A stretch of DNA of 64,000 nucleotides from JAGWBD01 sp965220615. GTDB lineage: Bacteria > Chloroflexota > Anaerolineae > Aggregatilineales > Phototrophicaceae. The notes beneath the pieces were generated by a model. That model did no database searches, was not told the origin of the DNA, and saw only the letters and a program-made list of their open reading frames with translations. The position numbers and the translations under genes were made by a program. Below are positions 23,816 through 32,431 of this stretch, piece by piece. The stretch covers positions 2,046,001 to 2,110,000 of the forward strand of contig CBDCQL010000002.1 of NCBI GenBank assembly GCA_965220615.1, in the 5' to 3' direction. The first letter of the stretch is position 1. Each line of letters opens with the position of its first letter.

Positions 23816-26608
23816 ATGACCATGGATAGCGAACGTTATAACCCCGCGTCTGTTGAGTCCCGCTGGCAGCAGCGTTGGGAGCAGGACGGCCTCTACCACG
23901 CGGACGTGGACTGGGAGCGGCCCAAGCACTACGCCCTGACCATGCTGCCCTACCCCAGCGGCGACCTGCACATCGGCCACTGGTTCGCCATGACGCCTTC
24001 CGACGCGCGCGCGCGCTTCATGCGCATGCGGGGATACAACGTGCTCTTCCCCATGGGTTTCGATGCCTTCGGCCTGCCGGCGGAAAACGCCGCCGTCACG
24101 CGCAACATCCACCCGGCGCTCTGGACGCGGGACAACATCGAGCGCATGCGCGGGCAACTGCGCAGCATGGGCGCCATGTTCGATCCGCGTCGCGAAATGA
24201 TCAGCTGCGAGCCGGAATACTACCGCTGGACGGAGTGGTTCTTCCGCCTCTTCTACCTCAATGACCTGGCCTACCGCGGCGAGGCCCAGGTGAACTGGTC
24301 GCCCACGCTGCAGACCGTGCTGGCCAACGAACAGGTCATCGACGGCCACGACGAACGCACCGGCCAGCCCGTCATTCAAAAAATGATGACGCAGTGGTTC
24401 TTCCGCTACACGCGCTACGCCGACGAGATGCTGGATTTCAGCCGCATCGACTGGCCCGAACCGATCCGCATCATGCAGACCAACTGGATCGGCCGCAGCG
24501 AAGGCGCGCGTGTGACCTTTCACAGCGAGGCCGGCGACGCCATTCCGGTCTACACCACACGGCCGGATACGCTCTGGGGTTCGACCTTCATGGTGCTGGC
24601 GCCGGAGCACGACCTGGTCGCCAAACTGACCACGGACGCGCAGCGCGCCGCCGTCGAGGCCTACGTCGAACGCGCGGCCGCCAGCACCGAAATCGAACGC
24701 AGCTCCGAGACCCGCGAACGCACGGGCGTCTTTAGCGGGTCCTTCGCCATCAACCCGGTCAATGGCGAACTGGTGCCCGTCTGGGTCTCCGACTACGTGC
24801 TGTTGACCTACGGCAGCGGCGCCATCATGGCGGTGCCAGGCCACGACCAGCGCGACTTCGAGTTCGCGCAAAAGTTTGATCTGCCAGTCAGGCGAGTGAT
24901 CTTGCAGGAGGGCGTGGACCCCGGGGCGCCGCTGGAGGAGGCCTGGGAAGGGCCGGGCGTCATGGTCAACAGCGGACGCTTTGACGGCCAACTCTCGGAC
25001 CACCATCGCGGCCGCCGCAACCCGGCCATCAGCGCCGTCATCGACTGGCTGGAGGCGGAGGGCATCGGTGAGGAAGCCATCAACTATCGCCTGAGGGACT
25101 GGCTCATCGGCCGTCAGCGTTACTGGGGTTGTCCCATCCCTGTCCTGCACCGCGCCGACGGCGCCATCGAGGCCCTGCCCGACGAGGCGCTGCCGGTGCT
25201 CCTGCCGGAGGACGTCGAATTTGACCCTACCGGCCGCAGCCCGCTGACCGGGCACGAACCCTTCCTGAAGGCGAGTGATTCGCAGGGCAATCCCGCGCGG
25301 CGCGAGACCGACACGATGGACACCTTCATGTGCTCCTCGTGGTACTGGTACCGCTACCTGAGCCCGCACTTCGACACGGGACCCTTCGACCCGGAGGAAG
25401 CGGCCTACTGGCTGCCGGTCGATACCTACACCGGCGGCGCCGAACACGCCACCATGCACCTGCTCTATTCGCGCTGGTTCGCGCGCGCCATGCGCGATTG
25501 CGGCCTCTTTGACGAGACCATGCGCATTATGGCCGACCGCGGCCGCGACCCCGAGATGCTGACATGGGGCGAACCCATGCTGCAACTGCGCAACCAGGGC
25601 CAGGTGCTTGGCGCGGAGCGGAACGGCGACATCGTACTCGCCTCGGGCCAGATGCAGGGCATGCGCCTGCTGGCCGAACGCGTCGAGGTCATTGAACGTC
25701 CCTCAGACACGCCGCCGGGCTTCGAGGGCGTCGTCGGCGAGATCATGCGTCGCACCGAAAACATCCTGCAGGTGGACATGGCCGGCGTCCGTCACGTCGT
25801 TGAGGTCCTGCCGGACGCGGAAGTCATCATTCCGCACATCGAGGGCGACAACAACGTCAACCAGCTACAGCAGCACCTCGAAATCCAGCGCATGTCCAAG
25901 AGCAAGGGCAACGTCGTGGACCCGGACAATCTGGTTGATCAATACGGCGCCGACACCGTGCGAGCCTACCTGATGTTCGCCTTCGACTGGGAAAAGGGCG
26001 GTCCCTGGGACCCGGACGGCATTCGCGGGCCGCAGCGCTGGCTGCACGAGGTGTGGGACCTGGTCTGCGCGGGTGCGCCCGCCGGCCCCGGCGATGCAAA
26101 GGTCGAACGCGAACTGGAGCGTCGCACGCAGGAGACCATCCGTCGCGTGACCGACGGCCTGCAACGCTTCCGCTTCAATACCTGTATCGCGTCCCTGATG
26201 GAACTGAAGAACGACCTGCGCGCGGCCCTGCGCTCAGGCAGCGTCGGCGCGACGGCCTGGGGGGAGATTGTGCGCACCCAGCTGCTGTTGATGGCGCCCT
26301 TCACGCCGCACGTTGCCGAGGAACTTTGGCAGCGCATCGGCGGCGATTACAGCATTCACACCCAGGCCTGGCCTGAATGGGATGAGGAAAAGGCGCGCGC
26401 GGACACGGTCGCGCTGGTGGTCATGGTCAATGGCCGGCCCCGCGGTGAAATGCAGGTCGAGGTAGATATCTCCCGCGAGCAGGCGATCGCCACAGCCCTG
26501 GAAAGCGAGGGCGCGCAACGCTTTCTGCAGGGGCGGGATCCGCAAAAGGCCATCTTCATTCCGGCCCGCAGCGGGCAGGAACCGAAAGTCAATCTGGTCC
26601 TTCGTTGA
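23816..26608 (+). CDS. leuS: Leucyl-tRNA synthetase
   Basis: LeuS charges tRNA-Leu in the cytosol. The class I signature HIGH is in GDLHIGHW near residue 52, and KMSKS reads RMSKS near residue 691. The CP1 editing domain shows TTRPDTLWGSTF and GSGAIMAVPGHDQRDFEFA, so post-transfer editing is expected. At 930 aa it is longer than typical bacterial LeuS. The extra length lies in the leucine-specific region before KMSKS (about residues 585-685). ATG 23816 follows AGGAAAA; a second ATG two codons later is equally possible. It converges with dnaA. Confidence 0.96.
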   Translation: MTMDSERYNPASVESRWQQRWEQDGLYHADVDWERPKHYALTMLPYPSGDLHIGHWFAMTPSDARARFMRMRGYNVLFPMGFDAFGLPAENAAVTRNIHPALWTRDNIERMRGQLRSMGAMFDPRREMISCEPEYYRWTEWFFRLFYLNDLAYRGEAQVNWSPTLQTVLANEQVIDGHDERTGQPVIQKMMTQWFFRYTRYADEMLDFSRIDWPEPIRIMQTNWIGRSEGARVTFHSEAGDAIPVYTTRPDTLWGSTFMVLAPEHDLVAKLTTDAQRAAVEAYVERAAASTEIERSSETRERTGVFSGSFAINPVNGELVPVWVSDYVLLTYGSGAIMAVPGHDQRDFEFAQKFDLPVRRVILQEGVDPGAPLEEAWEGPGVMVNSGRFDGQLSDHHRGRRNPAISAVIDWLEAEGIGEEAINYRLRDWLIGRQRYWGCPIPVLHRADGAIEALPDEALPVLLPEDVEFDPTGRSPLTGHEPFLKASDSQGNPARRETDTMDTFMCSSWYWYRYLSPHFDTGPFDPEEAAYWLPVDTYTGGAEHATMHLLYSRWFARAMRDCGLFDETMRIMADRGRDPEMLTWGEPMLQLRNQGQVLGAERNGDIVLASGQMQGMRLLAERVEVIERPSDTPPGFEGVVGEIMRRTENILQVDMAGVRHVVEVLPDAEVIIPHIEGDNNVNQLQQHLEIQRMSKSKGNVVDPDNLVDQYGADTVRAYLMFAFDWEKGGPWDPDGIRGPQRWLHEVWDLVCAGAPAGPGDAKVERELERRTQETIRRVTDGLQRFRFNTCIASLMELKNDLRAALRSGSVGATAWGEIVRTQLLLMAPFTPHVAEELWQRIGGDYSIHTQAWPEWDEEKARADTVALVVMVNGRPRGEMQVEVDISREQAIATALESEGAQRFLQGRDPQKAIFIPARSGQEPKVNLVLR

Positions 26609-26634
26609 GCCGCAAGGGCAGAGGCAGGTCCGCC

Positions 26635-28077
26635 TTACTCGCCCTTCATGATGTGTTCGCGCAGGGCCAGCAACTCGTAGCGAAAGGCCTCGTCCTCCTG
26701 CATCTGACCGGCGACCTTGTCATGACCGTGCATCGCGGTCGAATGGCTGCGCATGCCAAAGGCCCGCCCGATCTGGGGAAAGGAAGCTTCCGTCAGGTCG
26801 CGCGCCAGGTACATGGCGACGTGACGCGCGCGGCTGATATGCCCCGAGCGATTCTTGCCGGTCAGGTCCATCACCGTCAGGTTGTGGGCGGCTGCCGTGG
26901 CCGTCAGCACCTGGTCGATGGTGATTTTCGCCTGGCGCGCCCGCGCGCTTTCGTGTTGCTGCACCACGCGCCCGGCCGCCGTCGTGGAAAAGGGCTCTTC
27001 CGCCAGGTCCATGGTGGCCAGCATGCTGGTGAACAGGCCCTCCAGTTCGCGGATGCTGTTGCGGGCGCCATCGGCCAGCTTCTCACTGATGGAGCGCGGC
27101 AGGCTGCGCCCCCGTTCCTGCGCCCAGCTTTCCACGATGGCCACGCGCGTCTCGAATTCCGGCAACTGAATGTCGATCACCAGGCCGCCTTCAAAGCGCG
27201 AGCGCAGCCGGTCTTCCAGCAGTTCCAGTTCGCTGGGGTGCCGGTCGGAGGCGACGACGATCTGCTTGTTGTCAATGTGGAGCGCGTTGAAGGTGTGGAA
27301 AAACTCTTCCTGCGTGCTTTCCTTGCCGGCGATAAACTGTATGTCGTCGATCAGCAAGAGGTCAACCGAGCGGTACTTTTCCCGGAACAGCGCGGTCGTG
27401 CGATAACGGATGGCGTTGACCAGGTCGTTGATAAATCCCTCGGAAGGGATGTAGAGCGCGCGATAGTTGCCCTGCTGGCTTTCATTGGCGATTGCCTGCA
27501 ACAAATGTGTCTTGCCCAGGCCCACACCGCCATAAATGACGAAGGGGTTGTAGCGGGCCGCCGGCTCTTCGGCGACGGCGCGGGCGGCCGAATAGAGCAT
27601 CATGTTGGCATTGCTGGTCACAAAGCGGTCGAAGGTGTAGCGCGGATTGAGATGACTCTCCGGCAAATCGACCTGCGGCGGCCTGGCGGCCGGGCGCGCC
27701 GCCTCCGCGCCCTGTCTTTCCTGGCGCGAGGCATAGCGAAACAGCGGTTTGATGTCCTCCCGGTTGGCGTCGCTGCCGTTATCGGCCTTTTCGGGGTGAT
27801 GCACCTCGAAGCGCAATTCGACTTCGGTGCCGTAGACGTCACGCAATACGCGGCGTACACTGCGATAGAGGCGATGCTGCAGGTTGTCGCGCGCGAAGCT
27901 GTTGCGCACCCCAATGGTGAAGGTGCTGGCGCTTTCGCCGTCCGCCGCGTTCTCACAGCCCAGGAAGACGGTATCGCGCAACCAGGTGTCGAAATTGCCG
28001 CGGTCCAGTTGGATCTCCAACTGGTTCAGCGTGGTTTTCCAAGCTTCCTGTGGGTCCACGGTTTGGGTCTCGAACAT
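26635..28077 (-). CDS. dnaA: Chromosomal replication initiator DnaA
   Basis: DnaA binds oriC and melts it to start replication. The 480-aa protein has domain I (AWKTTLNQLE), a variable linker, the AAA+ domain with Walker A GVGLGKTHLLQ and Walker B LLLIDDIQFIAGK, and a domain IV DNA-binding helix-turn-helix ending in RSHSTAMHGHDKV, a slightly diverged form of the DnaA signature. ATG 28077 fits family starts, though no strong ribosome site precedes it. The neighbours are leuS and spoVS/holB, not dnaN-recF, so this is not the textbook origin-proximal arrangement. Confidence 0.94.
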   Translation of the reverse strand: MFETQTVDPQEAWKTTLNQLEIQLDRGNFDTWLRDTVFLGCENAADGESASTFTIGVRNSFARDNLQHRLYRSVRRVLRDVYGTEVELRFEVHHPEKADNGSDANREDIKPLFRYASRQERQGAEAARPAARPPQVDLPESHLNPRYTFDRFVTSNANMMLYSAARAVAEEPAARYNPFVIYGGVGLGKTHLLQAIANESQQGNYRALYIPSEGFINDLVNAIRYRTTALFREKYRSVDLLLIDDIQFIAGKESTQEEFFHTFNALHIDNKQIVVASDRHPSELELLEDRLRSRFEGGLVIDIQLPEFETRVAIVESWAQERGRSLPRSISEKLADGARNSIRELEGLFTSMLATMDLAEEPFSTTAAGRVVQQHESARARQAKITIDQVLTATAAAHNLTVMDLTGKNRSGHISRARHVAMYLARDLTEASFPQIGRAFGMRSHSTAMHGHDKVAGQMQEDEAFRYELLALREHIMKGE

Positions 28078-28151
28078 CCGCCACGCCAGGAAAATCAGGG
28101 AAGGACAGGGGGCGTGGCCGCCTGCGCAGGCCAACGCTGTCTTGCCACGGT

Positions 28152-28181
28152 AGTATAGCGCAGGGGGAGGAATATGGTCAA
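28152..28181 (-). promoter_or_regulatory. Candidate dnaA promoter
   Basis: On the minus strand, TTGACC (28176-28181), an 18-base spacer and TATACT (28152-28157) form a good housekeeping promoter with a dnaA leader of about 70 bases. Confidence 0.6.
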
Positions 28182-28225
28182 AATCATTTCATTCGGGCCA
28201 CAGGTATGCGAAGAAAATATGAATG

Positions 28226-28254
28226 TTGTATACCGATATGCCTTTTGTTAGAAT
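28226..28254 (+). promoter_or_regulatory. Candidate spoVS promoter (extended -10)
   Basis: TAGAAT (28249-28254) preceded by TGT forms an extended -10 element. TTGTAT (28226-28231) at 17 bases is a weak -35. It is divergent from the dnaA promoter within an AT-rich gap. Confidence 0.5.
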
Positions 28255-28305
28255 GGAGAAAGTTTATTTGCTTTTGATTGTGCATATATCCGGTGAGGGC
28301 TAACG

Positions 28306-28677
28306 ATGTTCGATGACCCGTACTCTGACGCGCTTCCGCCGCAATACCCGGCAGATGAACCGGACGACCATGAGCAAGAAGCGTACGAACCCCGGGTCAG
28401 CATAATCAAGGTCTCCTCCCGCTCCCGTTCAACGTCCGTCGCCGGCGCCATCGCCGCGGTGATGCGCGAGCACCGTTTCGCCGAAGTGCAGGCCATCGGC
28501 GCCGGGGCCGTGAACCAGGCCGTCAAGGCCCTGGCCATCTGCCGCGGTTATCTCGAACAGGACGAGATTGACATCGTTTGCACGCCCATGTTCACCGAGG
28601 TCAATATCGACGGGCAGGAACGCACGGCGTTACGCTTCACGGTTGAACCGCGACCGGTGGTCAGTGACGACGCCTGA
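28306..28677 (+). CDS. spoVS: SpoVS-family (stage V sporulation protein S) protein
   Basis: The 123-aa protein is the Alba-fold SpoVS family, small nucleic-acid-associated proteins found in spore formers and also in non-sporulating Chloroflexota, Deinococcus and others. Its core runs from SIIKVSSRSRSTSVAGAIA to VNIDGQERTALRFTVEP, with the conserved IGAGAVNQAVKALAI. An acidic 30-residue extension (PADEPDDHEQEAYEP) precedes the core. GAGGG at 28295-28299 sets the ATG. Its role in this organism is unknown. The 3' end overlaps holB on the other strand by 48 bases. Confidence 0.9.
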   Translation: MFDDPYSDALPPQYPADEPDDHEQEAYEPRVSIIKVSSRSRSTSVAGAIAAVMREHRFAEVQAIGAGAVNQAVKALAICRGYLEQDEIDIVCTPMFTEVNIDGQERTALRFTVEPRPVVSDDA

Positions 28678-29685
28678 ACCCTGGTCGTCCTGCAGGCCCG
28701 GATAATCCAGCAACATCACTTCCAGCGCCAGGCGCAGTTGCATGTTGCTGCGCAGGTTGGCCAGCAGCTGACGCGTCGCCACCAGCGCGACGCGGATCTC
28801 GTCGGCCTGCCAATGTCTGGCCTGCCGCGACAGCGCCTCGCCGCGATCGCTGTTGACGGGCGGCACCTGGCTGCCCCTGGCCAGCAGCAACAGATCCCGC
28901 CACAGGGACTGCCAATGCTCCAGCAAGAGTCGCAACTCCGGGCGGGAACGGCGCGCCAGTTTCTCAGCCAGCGCAAATCGACCGACGCGGTCGTCGTCGA
29001 GGCAGCCTTCCAGGGTGTCCAGCGCCTCCTTCCGCTGCTCCAGCATGGCCTCGTCTTCCATGGCCCGCAACGCCCAGCCGACCCGTCCGCCACTGAGGCG
29101 GGCCAGCAGGGTCGCGCGTTCTTCCGAAGCGCCGCGCTGTAGCAGGGCGCCGTACAGTTCGTCAAAGGGCAACGGACGTAGCGCCAGCTGCTGACAGCGA
29201 CTGCTGATCGTGGGCAGCAGGGCCCGGACCGACGTGGCCACCAGAATCAGCACGGCCCCTGACGCGGGCTCCTCAAGAGTCTTGAGCAAGGCATCCTGGG
29301 CCCGTGGCTGCGCGCGCTCGAAATCGTGAAAGACGGCGACGCGGCGCCGGCCCTCCCAGGGCTTCAGCGCCAGGTTGCGCAGCGCCTCCCGGATGGCGTC
29401 GATGCGCAATGCCGCGCCTTCCTCCGGCCGTACCTGCAACAGGTCCGGGTGATTGCCGCTGCGGATGCGTTGGCAGGCGCTGCAAGCCTGACAGGGCCGC
29501 TGTTCCGGCGCTTCCGCCAGGCAATTGAGCGCCATGGCGAAGCTGAGCGCCAGGGTGGCGCGGCCCAGGCCCTCCGCCCCGGTGATCAGCCAGGCATGGT
29601 GCAGGCGGCCATGATGCAGGCCCTGCCGCAGGCGTCGAACGGCGTGGCCGTGCCCGATGACCGGCCAGGCGTGGCCGGCGTCCAC
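28630..29685 (-). CDS. holB: DNA polymerase III delta' subunit
   Basis: The delta' clamp-loader subunit helps place the beta clamp on DNA. It has the AAA+ fold with a relaxed P-loop (GAEGLGRAT, no lysine, normal for delta'), zinc-binding cysteines (Cys65, Cys68, Cys71 with Cys55), the FERAQPRAQDALLKTLEEP segment and the sensor SSRCQQL. Length is 351 aa. The start is GTG 29685, with AGGG five bases ahead and one base after the DinB-like stop, so the two are co-translated. The 3' end overlaps the convergent spoVS gene. Confidence 0.9.
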   Translation of the reverse strand: MDAGHAWPVIGHGHAVRRLRQGLHHGRLHHAWLITGAEGLGRATLALSFAMALNCLAEAPEQRPCQACSACQRIRSGNHPDLLQVRPEEGAALRIDAIREALRNLALKPWEGRRRVAVFHDFERAQPRAQDALLKTLEEPASGAVLILVATSVRALLPTISSRCQQLALRPLPFDELYGALLQRGASEERATLLARLSGGRVGWALRAMEDEAMLEQRKEALDTLEGCLDDDRVGRFALAEKLARRSRPELRLLLEHWQSLWRDLLLLARGSQVPPVNSDRGEALSRQARHWQADEIRVALVATRQLLANLRSNMQLRLALEVMLLDYPGLQDDQGSGVVTDHRSRFNREA

Positions 29686-29686
29686 G

Positions 29687-30160
29687 TCAACCCTGCGCGG
29701 CCAGGGTCTCGCGGATCTGGTCGAGGTGGTTCAGGCCGTGCTGCGAGTACAGTCGAATGAGGTCTCCGATCGTCGCCCCGCCGTAAAGCGGGGAAACGGA
29801 GTTGCGGGTTAATTGCTCGTCACTGAGCGATTCAGCGAGGGTTGCCCAGCGTTCCTGCAGGCCATCCAGCAAGGCCAGTGAGGTTTCCAGCGGCATGCCG
29901 CTGGCGTCGGACGTCACGGCCCACAGGTCCTGATCAAAACTGTTTATAGTCGGTTCGTCCTGGGTCAAAGCCAGTTTGATACGAAGAAAGGTGTTCATGT
30001 GCGCGTCCGCCAGGTGGTGCACGTTCTGGGCGACGCTCCACTCCCCTTCCAGAAAGTGCGTGGTCAACTGTTCCTCATCCAGCCCCTCGACCAGTGCGCG
30101 CAGTTGCTGCGGCAACTCGCGAATCCAGGCGATGTACTGTGCTTTTTCGGTCTGGTCCAT
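29687..30160 (-). CDS. DinB/YfiT-like metal-dependent protein
   Basis: This 157-aa four-helix DinB-superfamily protein has the probable metal-binding histidines in NVHHLADAHMN (residues 47-57) and in SQHGLNHLDQI near the C-terminus. Family members include thiol-dependent transferases (bacillithiol or mycothiol S-transferases) and proteins of unknown function. The partner thiol in this organism is not known. It lies one base upstream of holB in the same direction, probably only by transcriptional convenience. A 68-base gap separates it from the DUF368 gene. Confidence 0.85.
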   Translation of the reverse strand: MDQTEKAQYIAWIRELPQQLRALVEGLDEEQLTTHFLEGEWSVAQNVHHLADAHMNTFLRIKLALTQDEPTINSFDQDLWAVTSDASGMPLETSLALLDGLQERWATLAESLSDEQLTRNSVSPLYGGATIGDLIRLYSQHGLNHLDQIRETLAAQG

Positions 30161-30228
30161 TGTGAACTCCAGTCTCCTCGTCGACAGTCAATGATGCCGG
30201 GTTTCGCGACTTTGGCCAATCGCTCCCG

Positions 30229-31182
30229 TCAGACCGACGCCCCGGCTTCCATCCGCCGCGCGTAACGACTGAATAGCGTCACCGCCGCGAAGCCTGCCAG
30301 CATCAGCAGCAGCGCCGGCAAGAGCGTGTCCGCCTGCGGCGCGAGATTGGCTTCCTGCAGGCAGCGAAACTCGCCGTGCCGGTCCAGATCGCTGACGACG
30401 CATTCCTTCCAGGGCCAGATTTTCCAGAGCGACCCGATCATGAAGCCCACCAGGGCGGCGATGGTCACTTGCGGTCGATGGCGCAACAGCCATCCCAGAA
30501 TGCGCGAAAAGACGACGATGCCCAGGACCGCGCCCGCCCCTACCGTGATCAGCTGGCCCAGGTCGCGCTCGCTGACAGCGCGCAACACATGGTCGTATTG
30601 CCCCAGAATGAGCAGGATGAAGGAGCCCGAGATGCCAGGCAGAATCATGGCGCAGATGGCGACCATGCTGGCCAGGAAGAGATTGAGCGAACCTGGCTCG
30701 GTGCTGGCTGGCACCAGATTAACGACCACAAAGGCGAACAGTGCGCCAGCGATGAGCGTAAACGCCGTGGCCCAGGCCCGGCGGACCTGCGCCCCAACCG
30801 CCACAATGGAAGCCACCACCAGGCCGAAGAAGAAGGCGAAAAGATAAATGCGTCCCTTTGGGTCTTCCAGGGTATTGGTCAGAAAGCCGGCCAACGTGAA
30901 GGCTGCAACGAACATCCCCAGGACCAGCGCCAGCAGGAAACGCAGCGGGACCTGCCGCTCAAGCTCGCCCAGGCGCAACCGCAACACCAGCCGCAGCGCC
31001 TCAAGGTTGAAAGCCCGGATTCCGTCCAGCAGGTCCTGATAGACCCCCAGCACGAAAGCCATGGTGCCGCCCGAAACGCCGGGCACCAGATCCGCAGCGC
31101 CCATGGCGCAGCCCGTCAGAAACAGGCGTACGTAGGCGGCGAGGCTGCGCGGCCTTGCGTGGCTTTTGCCGTTCTCGAGCAT
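30229..31182 (-). CDS. DUF368 polyprenyl-phosphate translocase (PopT-like)
   Basis: This is a 317-aa integral membrane protein of the DUF368 family, recently shown in other bacteria to return undecaprenyl phosphate across the membrane (PopT). It has the two family signatures in inverted repeats, GAADLVPGVSGGTMAF near residue 27 and the later AMILPGISGSFILLILGQYD, plus about nine hydrophobic segments. ATG 31182 has GGAG six bases upstream. An ATG at 31200 and the still longer frame lack a spaced ribosome site. It diverges from gmd. Recycling the lipid carrier fits the several polyprenyl-phosphate-dependent glycosyltransferases in this window. Confidence 0.87.
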   Translation of the reverse strand: MLENGKSHARPRSLAAYVRLFLTGCAMGAADLVPGVSGGTMAFVLGVYQDLLDGIRAFNLEALRLVLRLRLGELERQVPLRFLLALVLGMFVAAFTLAGFLTNTLEDPKGRIYLFAFFFGLVVASIVAVGAQVRRAWATAFTLIAGALFAFVVVNLVPASTEPGSLNLFLASMVAICAMILPGISGSFILLILGQYDHVLRAVSERDLGQLITVGAGAVLGIVVFSRILGWLLRHRPQVTIAALVGFMIGSLWKIWPWKECVVSDLDRHGEFRCLQEANLAPQADTLLPALLLMLAGFAAVTLFSRYARRMEAGASV

Positions 31183-31299
31183 GTGAACTCCGAGCTTCAT
31201 CCTTGCGGCTGCGGCATCATGCCTGCGCCTGGCGCAGGGGTCAATAGCCGACAGCCTTCGCTCCGCCCTGCCGGGGCTGGAAAACAGGCGTCGCTCCGC

Positions 31300-31305
31300 T
31301 ATCAT
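31300..31305 (+). promoter_or_regulatory. Candidate -10 element for gmd
   Basis: TATCAT lies 28 bases upstream of the gmd ATG in the divergent DUF368-gmd gap. The -35 is poor (TGGAAA), so confidence is low. Confidence 0.3.
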
Positions 31306-31333
31306 GGCCCGGTCGCAGCGGGAGACTTGCAGC

Positions 31334-32350
31334 ATGGCAAAAACGGCATTTGTCACCGGCATCACGGGTCAGGACGGCTCCTATCTGGCGGAATTGCTGC
31401 TGGAAAAGGGCTATCGCGTCGTGGGCCTGGCGCGCCGCTCCACCAACTACCACTACCCCAACATCGCCCACCTGGCCGGTCGCATCGAACTGGAATACGG
31501 CGACCTGCTGGACGCCGCCGCCCTCGCCGCCATCATCCAGCGGCAACAACCGGACGAGGTCTATCACCTCGCCGCCCAGTCGGTCCCCGGCGACAGCTGG
31601 AGCCAGCCGCTGGTCACCGGCGAGATCACGGCCCTCGGCACGGTGCGCATGCTGGAGGCCGTGCGTCAGCACAAACCCGACGCCCGTTTCTACCAGGCCA
31701 CCAGCCGCGAAATCTACGGCGGCGTGCCGGTGGAAGTCGTCGATGAGGACACGCCCTTCCACGCCAACAACCCCTACGGCATCGCCAAGCTCTACGCCCA
31801 CCAGATGGCCGTCAACTACCGCGAGTCCTGGGACATGTTCGTCTGCGCCGGCATGCTCTTCAACCACGAAAGCCCGCGCCGCGGCCTGCACTTCGTCACG
31901 CGCAAGGTGACCATGGGCGTGGCCTGCATCCATCTGGGCATTGAGGAGCCGCCGCTCAACGAGGCCGGCCAGCCCCTGGTGCAGGACGGCAAGCTGCAGC
32001 TGGGCAACCTGGACGCCTGGCGCGACTGGGGCTACGCGAAGGAATACGTCGAGGCCATGTGGCTGATGCTGCAGCAGGACGAAGCGCGCGACTACGTCAT
32101 CGGCACCAACACGGCCTTCACCATTCGCGATCTCTGCCGCGTGGCCTTCGACCACGTCGGCCTCGACCATGAGCAGCACGTCGTCACTGCCGACCAGTTC
32201 CTGCGCCCCACCGAGATCTTCGCCCAGCGCGGCAACCCGGCGCGCGCGAAGGCCGACATGGGCTGGGAACCGCGCGTCGGCTTCGAGAAACTCATCCGCA
32301 TGATGGTCGATGCCGACCTGAAGCTGCTGGTCGCGCAGGGACGGACGTAG
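31334..32350 (+). CDS. gmd: GDP-mannose 4,6-dehydratase
   Basis: Gmd turns GDP-D-mannose into GDP-4-keto-6-deoxy-D-mannose, precursor of fucose, rhamnose and related deoxysugars of surface glycans. The 338-aa protein begins with the diagnostic TGITGQDGSYLAELLLEKGY and has RRS, TSREIYGG and the catalytic NPYGIAK tyrosine-lysine pair; RDWGYAKEYV later is also characteristic. ATG 31334 follows GGGAG at 31320-31324. An earlier in-frame ATG at 31304 overlaps the -10 candidate and is not favoured. No reductase or epimerase for the next step is adjacent. Confidence 0.92.
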   Translation: MAKTAFVTGITGQDGSYLAELLLEKGYRVVGLARRSTNYHYPNIAHLAGRIELEYGDLLDAAALAAIIQRQQPDEVYHLAAQSVPGDSWSQPLVTGEITALGTVRMLEAVRQHKPDARFYQATSREIYGGVPVEVVDEDTPFHANNPYGIAKLYAHQMAVNYRESWDMFVCAGMLFNHESPRRGLHFVTRKVTMGVACIHLGIEEPPLNEAGQPLVQDGKLQLGNLDAWRDWGYAKEYVEAMWLMLQQDEARDYVIGTNTAFTIRDLCRVAFDHVGLDHEQHVVTADQFLRPTEIFAQRGNPARAKADMGWEPRVGFEKLIRMMVDADLKLLVAQGRT

Positions 32351-32371
32351 CGACCGAAGCCGGCCGGCCGT

Positions 32372-32401
32372 TTGCCCAACTTCAGCTACCTTCCGTATAA
32401 T
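32372..32401 (+). promoter_or_regulatory. Candidate vsr promoter
   Basis: TTGCCC (32372-32377), an 18-base spacer and a perfect TATAAT (32396-32401) lie just upstream of the vsr ribosome site GGAGG (32422-32426). Confidence 0.6.
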
Positions 32402-32431
32402 TCAGCTGTCTGCGCCCAACCGGAGGCTGGC

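Noticed and set aside
22373..25585. A 1070-aa minus-strand frame joined to the RlmD-like gene
   Set aside because: The upstream two thirds lie antisense to leuS and have no recognisable domain; a good ribosome site and the family start are at 23611.
28135..28305. oriC beside dnaA
   Set aside because: The gap is AT-rich but has only one imperfect DnaA box and no repeat cluster.
28630..29685. Loss of the P-loop lysine in HolB as a sign of decay
   Set aside because: Delta' subunits normally lack ATPase activity and often have a relaxed P-loop.
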